64,000 bases of DNA from Pseudo-nitzschia pungens. Taxonomy: Eukaryota > Bacillariophyta > Bacillariophyceae > Bacillariales > Bacillariaceae. The DNA is taken from NCBI GenBank assembly GCA_037355855.1, contig CM074764.1, positions 1,550,001-1,614,000 on the forward strand, in the 5' to 3' direction. Each line of letters begins with the position of its first letter. Within the stretch, counting starts at the first letter, position 1. Shown here piece by piece: positions 24,023 through 35,725 of this stretch. The translations under genes and the position numbers were made by a program. Under the pieces are notes generated by a model that did not search any database, was not told where the DNA came from, and worked only from the letters and a program-made list of their open reading frames with translations.

Positions 24023-25897
24023 CACTTGAGTGCTGTTTGCACGTGGTAGAATTAGTCGTACTGAAGATGATTGGGTTTGGAGTCTTGATCAGGGTCGAAG
24101 CGTTCTGTTGGTTGCATTTTCCAGTGGGAACAGGAAGCAAAGAGACTACGAAAAGAACGCTTTTTTTTTCGTTGCGAGAAACAACTTTGTGCTACTAACG
24201 CTTGTATCGCGGTTTTCTCGTTTCTCACTCAGAGTACCGGTACGAATAAAAAAAGGACCGCATTAATTTTGTCAGTCATTGCTCGTGAAAAACGTACTTC
24301 AATTTATATATCGCACAGTTGCGCGAGGAAGAACCAATCGAGAATCATGACAAGCAAGCTACCTTTTTTGGGTTGGGACTGAACGAGCGGCGATGCAAGA
24401 CAGATTGAGTTGCGGAATGAGAAGCGTCTTTTCACGAGGCCCCCTACGAGACTGTCACGAATGAACGAATGAGGCTCGCGGATTTGAAATTCGGGACGTC
24501 AGCGTACGTCAGATGCATTGTTCGTCCCAGTTGAATGCAGCTGTTTTCAAAACCCAACCCCACCAAACGACGAACCAAAACAGCTGATTCATTCTGTTTT
24601 GGTTTCTTGAAACACAATTCCATATCGAAACGCTCCAAACGGACCAATGACAATCATTTTTTACCAGCACCCGTGAGAATTTTTGGTGGGGCTGCCAGTT
24701 GGACTTTGAGTTCGTCGCCCCAAAGTGCGTTACCGGTTTACGGTACTTCGTAGTTAGCAGTATCGACCATAACCTTACGCGTCACCAAGGGAAACCATCG
24801 GACACAATCTGGGCAGTTCCGTAAATTCATCTCAACTTCGGCTCGACATGTTTGGAACCAACCAAAGCCCTGTATGAGAGTAACACTACTAATAATTTCG
24901 CAACACTAAAGATCGGAATAATACTGTACCTGCACCCGGCACTTCCGATGACGATGTGTTTTTGTTTATTCTCCAACCAGGCCAACTAGCACAAAATATT
25001 CGTGTTCACTGTCTTCGGCAGATGGGTGGCAATTCGTTGGGAACTACGAAGTAAATACGGTAAGACTGCTCCATTCGACAGTCAGTACCGTTTTGAAGTC
25101 AGATAGTCATGAGGACTGAAGAATCACTAGTACAGATTGATTGATATCTTCTTTGGGAAAGTCCTTTATGGATCTGAAAGGCAGCAACACCGCCATCACA
25201 TTCAAGGCAAGAAGAAGATACCTGCTCAGAGAGTAGATTATTATTTTTTGAATTCTGTTTTATCTTGCCTCCAAAGGAAGAAAGGTTCATAATCCTGATG
25301 ATGTTACATTGAATCCAATGATTGGGGATTGTGTGTGGCCAGCAAGAAGAAATAATGCCTACTAGATACGTGCGAGAAAGGTTGATGTCTACAATGTTTG
25401 CTTAGTACATTGTAGCTTTCCTGTGGTGTTTACTACTAGTATATTATGAAAGAGAGCAAGAGCTTTGCTAGAACTAAGGTGCCTAAGGTGTTTTGTCCAC
25501 CAATGAAAAATAGTAGTAGTAGTCATTGTTTTCTCGGATACACACTGGAAAGAAATGAGACTGGAAACTGTAGCATTGGTACAAATGGTGGCACTGCACT
25601 TTTTTGTCTGTAACAAAAGTATTGGTAGTCTCTCCATCAGAAGATAATCTCGATCGAGAATGATTCAGAAGTTTTGAAGCAAACATCCCTCATTTTATTG
25701 TAGTAGAACCATTCTTCATTTACAGTAGTAGGAACGTTGGAACACATCGTCTAAGCCCATTCACAATACAAAAGCCTCTTTCCGAAAACCCCATGTGTAA
25801 CTATGAAAAGTAGTACCTCTTTCGTGTTGTGTGTATTGAGCACGTGCTTAGATTCTAATTTTTTCGTATCCAATCACAGTAAATAGCATCCCTCCGT
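24023..25897. other. Intergenic region, no gene recognised
   Basis: The bZIP promoter should lie at 24023-24320 (poly-T near 24161 and a GTACCGGTACG word near 24235). The rest, to 25897, is AT-richer with TACTAGTA words and is the 3' flank of the Clp gene. No frame shows a domain. Confidence 0.5.
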
Positions 25898-28800
25898 CTA
25901 TTGGAAGGCGCCTGGTTCTTGCTCCGGAGGTTCGTCAAGGTTCGGCACTTCACCATAGGCCGCACTATAATCTAGACTTTCTTTGCTTATCCCTGCATCC
26001 TCGTCGACATCGATGATGAAACTCTCTCCGTCGAGTTCCCGTCGAATCTCAACAACATACTTTCCGGAGTTGGGGTCTTTCAGATTTACCGTTGCAGAAT
26101 CACCTTCCTGGATGAAATCGCTCATGATCGCCTCCGCCATGGTGTCCTCCAGATATCGTTGAACCGCCCGACGAATTGGTCGGGCTCCGTAGATGCTCGC
26201 TCCAGCCAGAGCTTCCCTAGTTACGACTTCCGCGATGTTGTCCGACACCTTCAATGTGATACTAGAGTCGTCTGCGACACGCTTGACCGTATTGTCGATG
26301 AGGTTTCGAGAAATTTCCTTGAGCTGTTCGTATGGAAGTGGAGAAAATACAATGATTTCGTCTATTCGATTCAAAAATTCTGGACGCATGGCTTCTTCCA
26401 GAGCGCCCTTCACGACATCGGCAGTAAGTTGACTTTCGTCCTCGATCTCTTGCGACATAGATCTTGCAGCCTCGATGATGTTTTTGCTACCAACGTTGGA
26501 GGTCATGACGAAGATGTTGTTCTTGAAGCTGACAGTGCGGCCCTTTCCATCTGTCAGAGTACCTTCGTCCATCACCTGAAGCAACAGGTTCAAAACGTCC
26601 TCGTGTGCCTTTTCCAACTCATCGAAAAGAATCACTGAATGCGGATTCCTTCGCACGGCTTCCGTCAGTTGACCCCCCTCTTCATATCCAACGTAACCAG
26701 GCGGGGCGCCAATCAAGCGACTGCTGGAAAATCGATCCATGTATTCACTCATATCGATACGGACCATGCTTTTCTCCTCTCCATAATATGTCTCTGCTAG
26801 GGATTTGCATAACTCGGTCTGCGGACGCAATCGACACCAGCACAAAGCGATCAGTACTTGCATTCTCTGAAGATCCGTTGAGAAAGGAGGAAAAAGGCAC
26901 ACAATCTATCTTACCTTTCCCACCCCGGTTGGACCACAGAACAAAAGACTTGCAACAGGTCGTTTTCCGTCTCTCATGCCACTTCTCGCTCTGCGAATAG
27001 CTTTCGCGACAGATCTGACAGCCGTATTTTGGCCCTTTATTCTCTTTTCGAGTTCCTCTTCTAGGTTCATTAGTCGCTTTTTCTCGCCAGTATCGAGTTT
27101 TCCGACAGGGATGCCGGTGATTTCGGCAACAACGGTTTGAATAGCGTCTTCTGTGACGTAGTAGGTCTCACCCTCTTCCGCCATCTTTACCATTGATCCC
27201 GCTTCGTCGATCATGTCAATAGCTTTGTCGGGCAAGAATCTATCATTGATGTATCTGTTCGATAGTTTTGCTGCTGCCACGAGACCGTTATAAGTGTATT
27301 TGACACCGTGGAACTCCTCGTACTTGGGAGAAATAGCTCCCAAGATATCGAGCGTCTCGTAAACAGTTGGCTCTTGGACGTCGAGAGGCTGGAATCGTCT
27401 CTCGAGGGCGCCATCCTTTTCGATATACTTCCTGTATTCTGGTGTGGTTGTAGCTCCCATAAGACGAAGTTCGCCACGGGCTGATAAAAAGGAGGGCAAG
27501 CGATAAGCTATCTATCCCGATGCATAGTGGCTGCAAAAGTCGTGAAGGTATACAGGAATGTTTCACTTTTTTAGCCAATTGTCTAGTGTCAACTTACCTA
27601 ACGCAGGCTTCAACAAATTTGCAGCGTTCATAGCACCGTCACCTCCGCCTCCGGTACCAATAAGGTTGTGGATCTCGTCAACGAACAAAATAACGTTGTT
27701 CTCCGACGCTTCTTTGATGAGGTTCTTCATTTTTTTTTCAAAATCTCCACGGTTACTTGTGCCTGCGACGAGCCCAGCCAAGTCGATGCTGATAACTCGA
27801 GCTCCCATCAGTGATGCGGGACACGGTGGCAGGTTGTAGACAAAGTCTTCCTCTTTGTCATTTTCAACCGGAGAATCGCCATTCGTCAAGTCCTTCTTTC
27901 CACCGCTCACAAAATTGCCGATTTTGCTGCTTAGTTTGGAGATAGGATTGCTCGCTTTCTGAGCATTTTGCATCTCCATGAGTCCATTCGCAAGAACTTG
28001 GGCCACGCCTTCGGCGATAGCAGTCTTCGCAACATTATTTCATTTTTTCAAAAATTATATTTTTCTTATAAGCACGCAATGAACATGGAAATAGAACTGC
28101 ATCGGATGTAAACCTTTTGCTTGCGCTACGTACCTTTCCGACTCCGGGATCTCCAATCAAGCATGGGTTGTTCTTCCGACGACGACCTAGCGTTCTCAGA
28201 GCACTTCGGATTTCTTGGTCGCGGCCAAACACCATGTCAAGTTTTCCGTCCAAGGCCATTTGTGTCATGTCCACTCCTACATCGTTTAAAGTGGTGGTGG
28301 AACCTGCGGCTGCTTGACTGCCACCAACTACCACGGTGTCCTTCACGACCAGGTCTTCTCCAGCACTGGAAATGGGAGTCATGGGGAGAGCGTTCACAAG
28401 ATCCGAGCAAAACTGGGTAACGGTAAACCCTCCGGTTTCTGTGTTGACCTTTTTCAGCGCTGGAATCGTCCTCAGGAGATCCATCGTAGGGACCGTCTCG
28501 ATCTTTTTCCCATTGTCGTACCCTAGCAATGCCAACAACACATGCTCGGATCGCACGGCTCCGTTGGGAGCTTCGAGGCGATCGGCAATTGTGCAGGCCT
28601 TTGTCAATAGAATACGTGCTTCATCAGAAAAAGGAAGGGGTTCATTCAAGTTGTCACCGTTGAATCCAGGATCCGGGTTGAGGTCCTCTTTTTTGAATTT
28701 GAGAGTTTTGATCGCCGACATTTCGATCTCATCGTAATCGTCGAGTTTGTATCTTTGAAGCGTCCGTGCTGCTCGTTCAGGGTTGGCTATAATTCCCACG

Positions 28801-29138
28801 AAAATGACTTCGTTTTTCAATGTTTTCAGTCCGATTGACTTGCCGATTGAGTGTGCCTTTTGAATGGCAGCCACGCAATCATTGGACATACGCTCGATAG
28901 CCATGGAAAGTTGGGTGGCTGGAGTTCTAGCGCTGTTTCCACCCGATCTCGTAAGCAGTTTGTTTCCACCATCATGAATTGCAATGTTTCCGGTGAAAGA
29001 AGATGATGATGATAGCTGCCCTTGACGAGAGGTAAGCACAACCGGAGACGAAAATGCCTCCGTCACTCTCAACACTTGGTGATCAGCGGCACAAATAATG
29101 GCCAAGACCAAAGCGATTGACCGCAACGAAACCACCAT
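25898..29138 (-). CDS. Plastid-type Hsp100/Clp AAA+ ATPase (ClpC/ClpB-like)
   Basis: Four exons: complement(join(25898..26818, 26915..27480, 27598..28024, 28134..29138)), 972 aa. Signal peptide 1-28, then TEAFSSP, which fits the diatom plastid cleavage motif with Phe at +1. A Clp N-domain spans about 80-240. D1 has Walker A GDPGVGK (329-335) and Walker B LFVDEIH (D451, E452). D2 has Walker A GPTGVGK (660-666), Walker B LFDELEK and pore loop GYVG (707-710). All introns are 96-117 bp and two of them fall exactly after a Walker A lysine. Family role: ATP-driven unfolding or disaggregation of proteins, here expected in the plastid. Oddities: a roughly 50-residue insertion in D1 (351-400); the usual D1 pore motif KYRG reads SNRG (Asn426 for Tyr); no coiled middle domain; no recognisable I/L/VGF ClpP-binding tripeptide. 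Neither ClpB nor ClpC fits fully. Confidence 0.92.
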
Positions 29139-30245
29139 GATGCAATTCTAACCGGGCTATTGGATTTAGTGTCGCCTTTGAGTCTCGTCTAAGCACCTCG
29201 GATTTCCAACGCAACCGTTCAAGGTATTGACTCCGACTGACGACAATTCAGAATGATTCGAAAATGTAACTCGTCTGAAAGATTTTTTCCTGCCCAAAAG
29301 TTACGAGGTAAGTTAACCTTACCGGTACGTTGCCGGCTCGAATGAATTCTGAGATGATCATCATCGATGGGGACCGTGGCGCGCAGTCGTTCTCGTACGT
29401 GGTGAAAACGAAATGGGGAGATGTAATAGAAAGAAAATAATGTGCAAAGATAGGAGTTTTCATTTCCCCCAAATCACCATCTTGTGCGTCTAGTAGTAAC
29501 TTACTTTGTACTTCGTACCAATTACTCTACGAAGGGTAGGGTATCTTACGTACCGTACTAATATGACCTCTGTTAATACGTGCATTCTGATCTTCGTCTG
29601 GTGGTAGATTTTTCTACATAGGTGGTAGTATGACTACAAGTCTATTGCAACTGCTTCCAATTCAATCACCATGGTCATGAGTAGTATTTGTGGTAGGAGG
29701 CTAAATTGTACAACGTACATGAATTTGTGTAGAAAATTATGAAGTAGTAGTAGCTAATGGTGGAGTTTTTATATATCTCAGAAATGAGGGAGTCGCGCGA
29801 GACTCCAGCAGTAGAAAAATCCACCACAAGATAAATGCCAGGATGCCCAAAAGTCTCCAACTCAACAACATAAAAGTTGTGGGGGGGTCAGCAGATAAGA
29901 ATTACATAGTACCATATTTTATATTATGGTTGTAGGAGAGGTCTGTGATAAACTTGGGTCTGAGAACATGGGGAATATTGTTTGTTCATTTCAAAACAGT
30001 GGAAATAGTCCTTAGATTTGTTTGCATGAAGAGAAGAGTTACTCTTGTTCAATTCCCCACAGCAATGTTCAAAGAAGTATTTTTCAATACATAGTACCTG
30101 GTTTTCCTTGTAGTAGTTGACATGACATTCTGCATCAACTTGGACATACTTTCTGTAGTGGGAGTACAGACATGATGCTTCCGGTCTTCATAATAGCATT
30201 ACTACTACTTACCTCGTAGTATTTCAAGAAAAACAAGAAGTAGTG
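29139..30245. other. Intergenic region upstream of the Clp gene
   Basis: Clp promoter side at 29139-29340, with an AACCTTACCGGTACG word near 29317. The remainder to 30245 is AT-rich with TAGTAGTA words and no gene. Confidence 0.5.
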
Positions 30246-30250
30246 GTGGT
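30246..30250. repeat. Target-site duplication GTGGT, left copy
   Basis: Five bases directly before the left LTR. The same GTGGT follows the right LTR at 33070-33074. Confidence 0.9.
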
Positions 30251-30459
30251 TGCCATACCCCGGGTCTACTAGTAGTGTTTACGATAGTAGTGATATGCAA
30301 ATTGTAATTGTGAGCTATTAGATCATTAGTGAGGTTATTGGAGGTGCTCTCTTGTGGAGCACTGAGCGATTGATCAGCGAGCCCTGCTGAGTCAGTTCAT
30401 CGCCGATCTTGCTCTGATCCAAACCTTATCCTTATTTAGGGTTGGTTCGGTGCACGGCA
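30251..30459 (-). repeat. LTR, left copy (3' LTR in element sense)
   Basis: 209 bp, TG...CA ends, apparently identical to the copy at 32861-33069 on line-by-line reading. On the minus strand it is preceded by a purine-rich CATGGAGGCG tract (plus 30462-30471). Confidence 0.95.
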
Positions 30460-31459
30460 TACGCCTCCATGGGAATGTCACTATTGGTTCAATCAATCCC
30501 TTTCCAATCGTTACAGTCACATTAATTATGAGCTGCTAGACTAGGGAGTATCACTGCTGTTGGAACGGTATTATGATCCATACTGCTGTTATGAGGAGTC
30601 CTCACCCACCACATGGGAATGATGAGGTTGTAATAGTAAAGGAAAGGCATGTCAGTCCACACTTGGTTGAGTCAGCCTTATTCACCTGCAGGGAGTTTTC
30701 TGTATTCTCCTCTGTAGCGTGAAGAGAAGAGAGGAGTGGTTTTGTGCAACCTGTGGAGCTTCCTGTACAACTCTTAGGCTGTAGTATTCCACATCCTTCG
30801 CCTCCACGAAAGCATGTAGCTCTTCGCGTTCCAGCTCTGTTGGCTGTTAAAAAAGAAGTCCTCACCCACCACATGGGAAGGATGAGGTTGCAATTAGTCC
30901 AAAGTTGGTTGAATAGGCTGTGTCCACCTGCAGGGAGTGTTCTATATCCTCCTCTTTAGAATGACGAGAAGAGAGGAGTGGTTTTGTCAAACCTGTGGAG
31001 CTTGTACAACTCTCGGTCGGTAGTGTTCCACATCCTTCGCCTCCACGAAAGCATGTAGCTCTTTGCGTTCCAAGTACAATGCTTGATTGCCGTAGCGTCA
31101 TTCGTTCTTTGTTGAACGGTGGTTCCAATGTTCAAGCGGTTTGTTACGTGTTGAACGGTTGGATTAATTTCGTGTCGCCGTCACGTAGAGTGGTTTTTGG
31201 TCGACCGTGGTCCTGTTGGGATCCTTTGGTCATGCTCTGTTGTTAGAGTTTTCGCGGCGCGTGTGGTGCTTGTGCAACTCATAGTGGTCTGTAGCATCCC
31301 ACATCCGTCGCCTCCACGAAAGCATGTGGCTCTTCGCGGTCCGGCACTTTCTTATTATTGTTCGTTTGTATCGCGGCAGCATGCTATCACCTTGGATCAG
31401 GCGTCTGCTGTCATCTTTTCTGACACGTCCATTCGTTTTGGATTATTTTTTGTCGACGA

Positions 31460-32700
31460 CCATGGCCCTGTTGAGGTCCTTAGGTGTCGCTGTTGGCGCT
31501 GCTGGCCCATCTAATGGGTCTAACTGCGTCTTAGCCGTCGTTCGTTGAACGCTTGGTTGATTGTTGCCATCACTCTGGATTGGTCTTATTGTCGCCGTAG
31601 CGTTGTTATCAGAGAAAATAGACGCCATCACACTGGATTGGTCGTCTTGTGTATTGTCGACCGTTTGGGTCGGTCGTGCTTATTATTTCTTTTATCAACC
31701 ATGGGCCTATCGAGGTCCTTAGGTTGCTCTGTTGTTGCTGCTGCTCCATCTAATGGTGCAAACTGCAACTTTGCCGTCGTTCGTCGAACGATCAGCATGT
31801 TCCGTTTCCGTCGATCGCCAACGATTGGAGTTATTGTCGCCGTCCCACTGGATTGGGCGTTCCTTTTCGCCGTTGTTCCTGAAACGGTCTGACGTTGACA
31901 ACCCTGGTCCTGTTCAGGTCCTTAGGTGTCGCTGTTATTGCTGCTGCTCCAAAGATGGTGCTGACTGCAACTGTTCCATTTCCATTGTTCGTTGAACGCT
32001 TGGAGGTATTGTCGCCATAGCGCATTGAGTTAATTTCGTGTTGCCGTCTCGCGGATCGGTCATCTCTTGCCGTCGTTTTGCTAGATCGGTCAGTTGTTGC
32101 TGCTGCTCCATCTAATGGTGCTAGCTGCGACTGGGATTGACGTTGCTCCGTTTTATCCCGATTTCTTGCCGTTGTTCCTGGAACGGTCTTCCTTGTTGTT
32201 GCCGTAGCGTTGTTGTCGCCGTCCCACTGGGTCGGTCGTTCCTTTTCGCCGTTGTTCCTGAAACGGTCTTACGTTGACAACCCTGGTCCTGTTCAGGTCC
32301 TTAGGTGTCTCAGTTGTTGCTGCTGCTCCATCTAATGGTGCTAGCTGCGACTGGGATTTACGTTGCTCCGTTTCATCCCGGCTTTGTAATCGCCGTCACA
32401 CTGGATCGGTCAATTTTTCTTGTTTTTTGATAATTTCGATTATTTCTGTTGTCGACCATGGTCCTGTTTAGGTACTTAGGTGTCTCTGTTGTTGCTGCTG
32501 CTCCATCTGATGGTGCTAGCTGCAACTGGGATTGACGTTCCTCCGTTTTATCCCGGTTTTGTAATCGCCGTCACACTGGATTGGGCGTTCCTTTTTGCCG
32601 TTGTTCCTGAAACGGTCTTGCGTCGACGACCCTGGTCCTGTTCAGGTCCTTAGGTGTCTCAGTTGCTGCAGCTGCTCCCTGTATTGGCGCTAACTGTTGC
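31460..32700. repeat. Amplified leader segments inside the non-autonomous element
   Basis: About six spaced copies of a segment with GGTCCTGTTCAGGTCCTTAG followed by GTTGCTGCTGCTCCATCTAATGG-like sequence, at intervals of roughly 170-240 bp. The autonomous relative has only one counterpart (reverse complement, near 42835-42870). Confidence 0.85.
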
Positions 32701-32860
32701 TGGGGTCGGTCTTCCTTGTGCTGCAGACACTGGATATCCTTCTCCCTGTTTTTGCTTCTCTGCGCCTCCATTTTTGGCAGTCTTTCGGATCCGTTGGTCC
32801 CTTGGTCCGATCGGTCCTTTCTGCTCATGGTCATCAGCGCTCAGCTTGATTTTAAAATCA

Positions 32861-33069
32861 TGCCATACCCCGGGTCTACTAGTAGTGTTTACGATAGTAG
32901 TGATATGCAAATTGTAATTGTGAGCTATTAGATCATTAGTGAGGTTATTGGAGGTGCTCTCTTGTGGAGCACTGAGCGATTGATCAGCGAGCCCTGCTGA
33001 GTCAGTTCATCGCCGATCTTGCTCTGATCCAAACCTTATCCTTATTTAGGGTTGGTTCGGTGCACGGCA
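32861..33069 (-). repeat. LTR, right copy (5' LTR in element sense)
   Basis: 209 bp direct repeat of 30251-30459. On the minus strand it is followed directly by the palindrome TGATTTTAAAATCA where a tRNA primer-binding site would be expected. Confidence 0.95.
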
Positions 33070-33074
33070 GTGGT
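33070..33074. repeat. Target-site duplication GTGGT, right copy
   Basis: Matches 30246-30250; a 5-bp duplication is usual for LTR retroelement integration. Confidence 0.9.
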
Positions 33075-34174
33075 ACTAGGTAGTGCCAAGTAGTAATTAG
33101 TAATGGAGTACAGTAAGGCTTACGATGTACCGGCAAGTGTAATTATGATCATCGTGTCACTTTCTAGTACGGGGGAATTTTGTGCGGGACTTCAGTGTGG
33201 GAATCGACAGTCGTGCCAGAGACAAATCGAAAACGTTTTACGTAAGATTACCGAGTTGTAAGTCTTTTAATCGTACGATCTTACTCGTGCTTCAATTTTT
33301 CAGAAGCGAAACTTGGATTCAATCATCTCTACTACGAGTACAAGTACGCACTTGAAGTACGGTAAATAGTAGTACGAGTACTTCGTAGTTACCATCAGCA
33401 GTCCCCGGGTTTCATGATGTTTTATCCCACTTATTTCTACGAAAACTAAGGGACGCCTTTTAAGCTTTTCTGGCTGTTTTCCTGTCTTCAGCACATGATC
33501 ATGACTCGGGATGGATGATTGATTCTGGATGTTTTTTGTGTCTCGGTTGTTTTGTTCATTCGGTTAGTATTGGGTAATTGGTAATCTCTAACCCTAATCT
33601 CCAACAACGCTTGTAAGCAATTCCGATAAGTAATTACCGGTAATTACCGGTAATTACCGATAGAATTGTCGGGAAGAAAGTAAGGCTTACCATAGTTATT
33701 GCAAAATGAGCTCCAAGGTATCAGGGCCAAAATGCGAGATGACATTGCATCGTATTTCTAGTAGTAGTTCAATAACTGTTACGTGCACACGTAACAATGG
33801 CGAAGTCGTGAGATAAGGCTAGCTCTCTGCCTCTGAATAGTTGATGAGCCAACCAACGTCGCTCAACAATTTTCGTTTGTCGTTCTGGATAAAAGTGGGC
33901 CTAATGCAAAATCTTCACGCACTGGCAACACAAACATAGATCAGCATAATCCGACCCTGCGTGCATCGGTGCTCAAAACACTGCCTCAGTAATTAATCAA
34001 AATCACTAAAGGTAGTTTCGAATCCTTTCGTTACAGAGGAACAAATAGCACCATTTTTTCTATCAACCGAATAAAGTTTGGAATTCTATATTACTCAATT
34101 AGCCTTCTTTACATCGAAGTTCACTAGTGTACAATCTAAGAGGTGAGGCGTCACGTTTTCGCCGTAAGATCCAT
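33075..34174. other. Intergenic region with ACCGGTAATT tandem words
   Basis: No gene. Notable is a run of GGTAATTACC palindromes near 33636-33662 and several CTTCGTA/GTACGAGTA words near 33340-33390. Confidence 0.55.
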
Positions 34175-35725
34175 TTAGAACATAGACATCAGTGTAATTC
34201 CGACGGCTGCGATAAAGGAGATGGCGTGTACAACACGGATGTTCGCTGATGAAGAAACACCGAGTAGCGCGTTGTCGGTTAGCAAACTGGCAACCATTTC
34301 TTTGTCACGATCTTCCCAAGGCTTATCGGCTTGTTCGGCGGTGGCTACGAGGCTATCGTAAGATGCGTGTGAGAACATGAAGCTGTCATGCTTGCTGTAT
34401 CCGGGGTAGGTCTTGGCACCGGAAGCACCAGAAGATCCAGACTTGGAGCCAGATTTGGAGCCAGACTTGGAGCCAGACTTAGAGCCATCCTTGGAACCAT
34501 CCTTGGAACCAGATTTCGAACCGGATTTGCCGAAAGCAGATCCCTTGAATCCGTCCTTGCTTCCGTCGAATCCGCCCTTGCTTCCAGATTTGCTTCCATC
34601 CTTAAATCCGCCTTTGGATCCGTCCTTGCTTCCAGATTTGCTTCCATCCTTGAATCCGCCCTTGGATCCGTCCTTGAATCCGCCCTTGCTTCCATAATAT
34701 CCGCCCTTGGATCCGTCCTTGAATCCGCCCTTGCTTCCATAATATCCGCCCTTGGATCCGTCCTTGAATCCGCCCTTAGCGCCGTCCTTGCTACCTGCCT
34801 TGAATCCACCCTTCGATCCCTTGAACACACCGCCCTTGCTTCCGGCTTTGCTTCCATCCTTGAACCCGCCCTTGCTTCCGGCTTTGCTTCCATCCTTGAA
34901 TCCGCCCTTGCTTCCGGCTTTGCTTCCATCCTTGAATCCGCCCTTGCTTCCGGCTTTGCTTCCAGCCTTTCCGCTGAAGGGAGCAGGTGTGGGGGGAGGA
35001 GTTGGTGGGTTTGTCGGAGGAGGAGTGGGGGGAGGAGTAGGTGGGTTTGTCGGAGGAGGAGTGGGGGGAGGAGTAGGTGGGTTTGTCGGAGGAAGAGTGG
35101 CAGGTGTGAAAGGAGCAGGAGTGGGAGGAGGAGTTGGTGGATTTGTTGGAGGAGGGGTAGGTGGAGGGGTTGGTGGAGGGGTTGGTGGAGGAGTTGGAGG
35201 TCCAGTTGGTGGAGGGGTGGGTGGGAACGTTGGTGGAGGCGTTGGGGGAGGAGTTGGAGGTCCAGTTGGTGGAGGGGTTGGTGGAGGGGTTGGTGGGTTT
35301 GTTGGTGGAGGTGTAGGCGGGGGAGTTGGTGGATTCGTTGGTAGAGGAGTTGGCGGAGGAGTTGGTTGAGGAGTTGGACTGCAATCAAGTCGCGTTCTGT
35401 CGACTCCGTCGGAACCACCGCTGGCTGCGATCATGTCGATTTGGTCTTGCAGCAAAGGACCACATCTTTGATTGTAGCAATCGTTGTAGGTGACAACACA
35501 CCATGCGTCCCAACCTCTACCGCAGAAACTGTCACGTTCAATGATCTCGGCAACAGCAGGGTCGCATGCCGAATCAGGGAGACCAGTGCTGAAAATCATA
35601 CAAGGATTATTTTCAGGAGGACAAGTAGCTCTCTCTTGGAGAACTTGCTCGGAGAACTGTCCGTGTACACTGACGGTACCGAGGGCCGCAATGGCAAGAA
35701 GGTTTCGAATAGCTTGGTTAAACAT
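34175..35725 (-). CDS. Secreted Ser-Lys-Gly repeat protein, probably GPI-anchored wall protein
   Basis: 516 aa from the ATG at 35725; an in-frame TTG six codons upstream is less likely as the start. Signal peptide 1-23 ends at VSVHGQ. A Cys domain (about 35-90) has the CDPAVAEIIERDSFCGRGWDAWCV pattern, with a WD and spaced Cys also found in extracellular proteins of diatoms and some bacteria. A Thr/Pro linker of PTPPPTPPPT units (about 100-245) follows, then roughly 180 residues of SKGGFKDGSKAG repeats with Lys every 3-6 residues. The tail is VVHAISFIAAVGITLMSMF, a hydrophobic end after a small-residue region, as in GPI-anchored proteins. Lys/Ser-rich repeats resemble silica-associated or adhesive proteins (inference). 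The repeats could expand or contract. No intron is needed. Confidence 0.85.
   Translation of the reverse strand: MFNQAIRNLLAIAALGTVSVHGQFSEQVLQERATCPPENNPCMIFSTGLPDSACDPAVAEIIERDSFCGRGWDAWCVVTYNDCYNQRCGPLLQDQIDMIAASGGSDGVDRTRLDCSPTPQPTPPPTPLPTNPPTPPPTPPPTNPPTPPPTPPPTGPPTPPPTPPPTFPPTPPPTGPPTPPPTPPPTPPPTPPPTNPPTPPPTPAPFTPATLPPTNPPTPPPTPPPTNPPTPPPTPPPTNPPTPPPTPAPFSGKAGSKAGSKGGFKDGSKAGSKGGFKDGSKAGSKGGFKDGSKAGSKGGVFKGSKGGFKAGSKDGAKGGFKDGSKGGYYGSKGGFKDGSKGGYYGSKGGFKDGSKGGFKDGSKSGSKDGSKGGFKDGSKSGSKGGFDGSKDGFKGSAFGKSGSKSGSKDGSKDGSKSGSKSGSKSGSKSGSSGASGAKTYPGYSKHDSFMFSHASYDSLVATAEQADKPWEDRDKEMVASLLTDNALLGVSSSANIRVVHAISFIAAVGITLMSMF

Larger units (their letters stand above)
30251..33069 (-). mobile_element. 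Non-autonomous LTR retroelement (Ty3/gypsy-related)
   Basis: A 2.8 kb element bounded by two 209-bp direct repeats that begin TGCCATACCCC and end GTGCACGGCA, flanked by GTGGT duplications. Read on the minus strand it shares both LTR ends, the leader and the polypurine-like CATGGAGGCG with the autonomous gypsy element at 42439-47544, so its sense strand is minus. The leader homology covers minus 32860-32620 against plus 42632-42870. No gag, protease, RT, RNase H or integrase motif is present inside. The interior is filled with repeated segments: three copies of a segment around CATCCTTCGCCTCCACGAAA (30789, 31028, 31302) and about six copies around CAGGTCCTTAGGTGTC (31470-32660). It would depend on enzymes from a partner. 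Confidence 0.92.

Noticed and set aside
30602..31128. Two related minus-strand frames with ATCFRGGEGCG
   Set aside because: They are copies of a repeated segment inside the non-autonomous element, not a conserved protein; each is short and opens without context.
34388..35344. 318-codon plus-strand frame
   Set aside because: Antisense of the Ser-Lys-Gly repeat gene; repeats remove stops on both strands.
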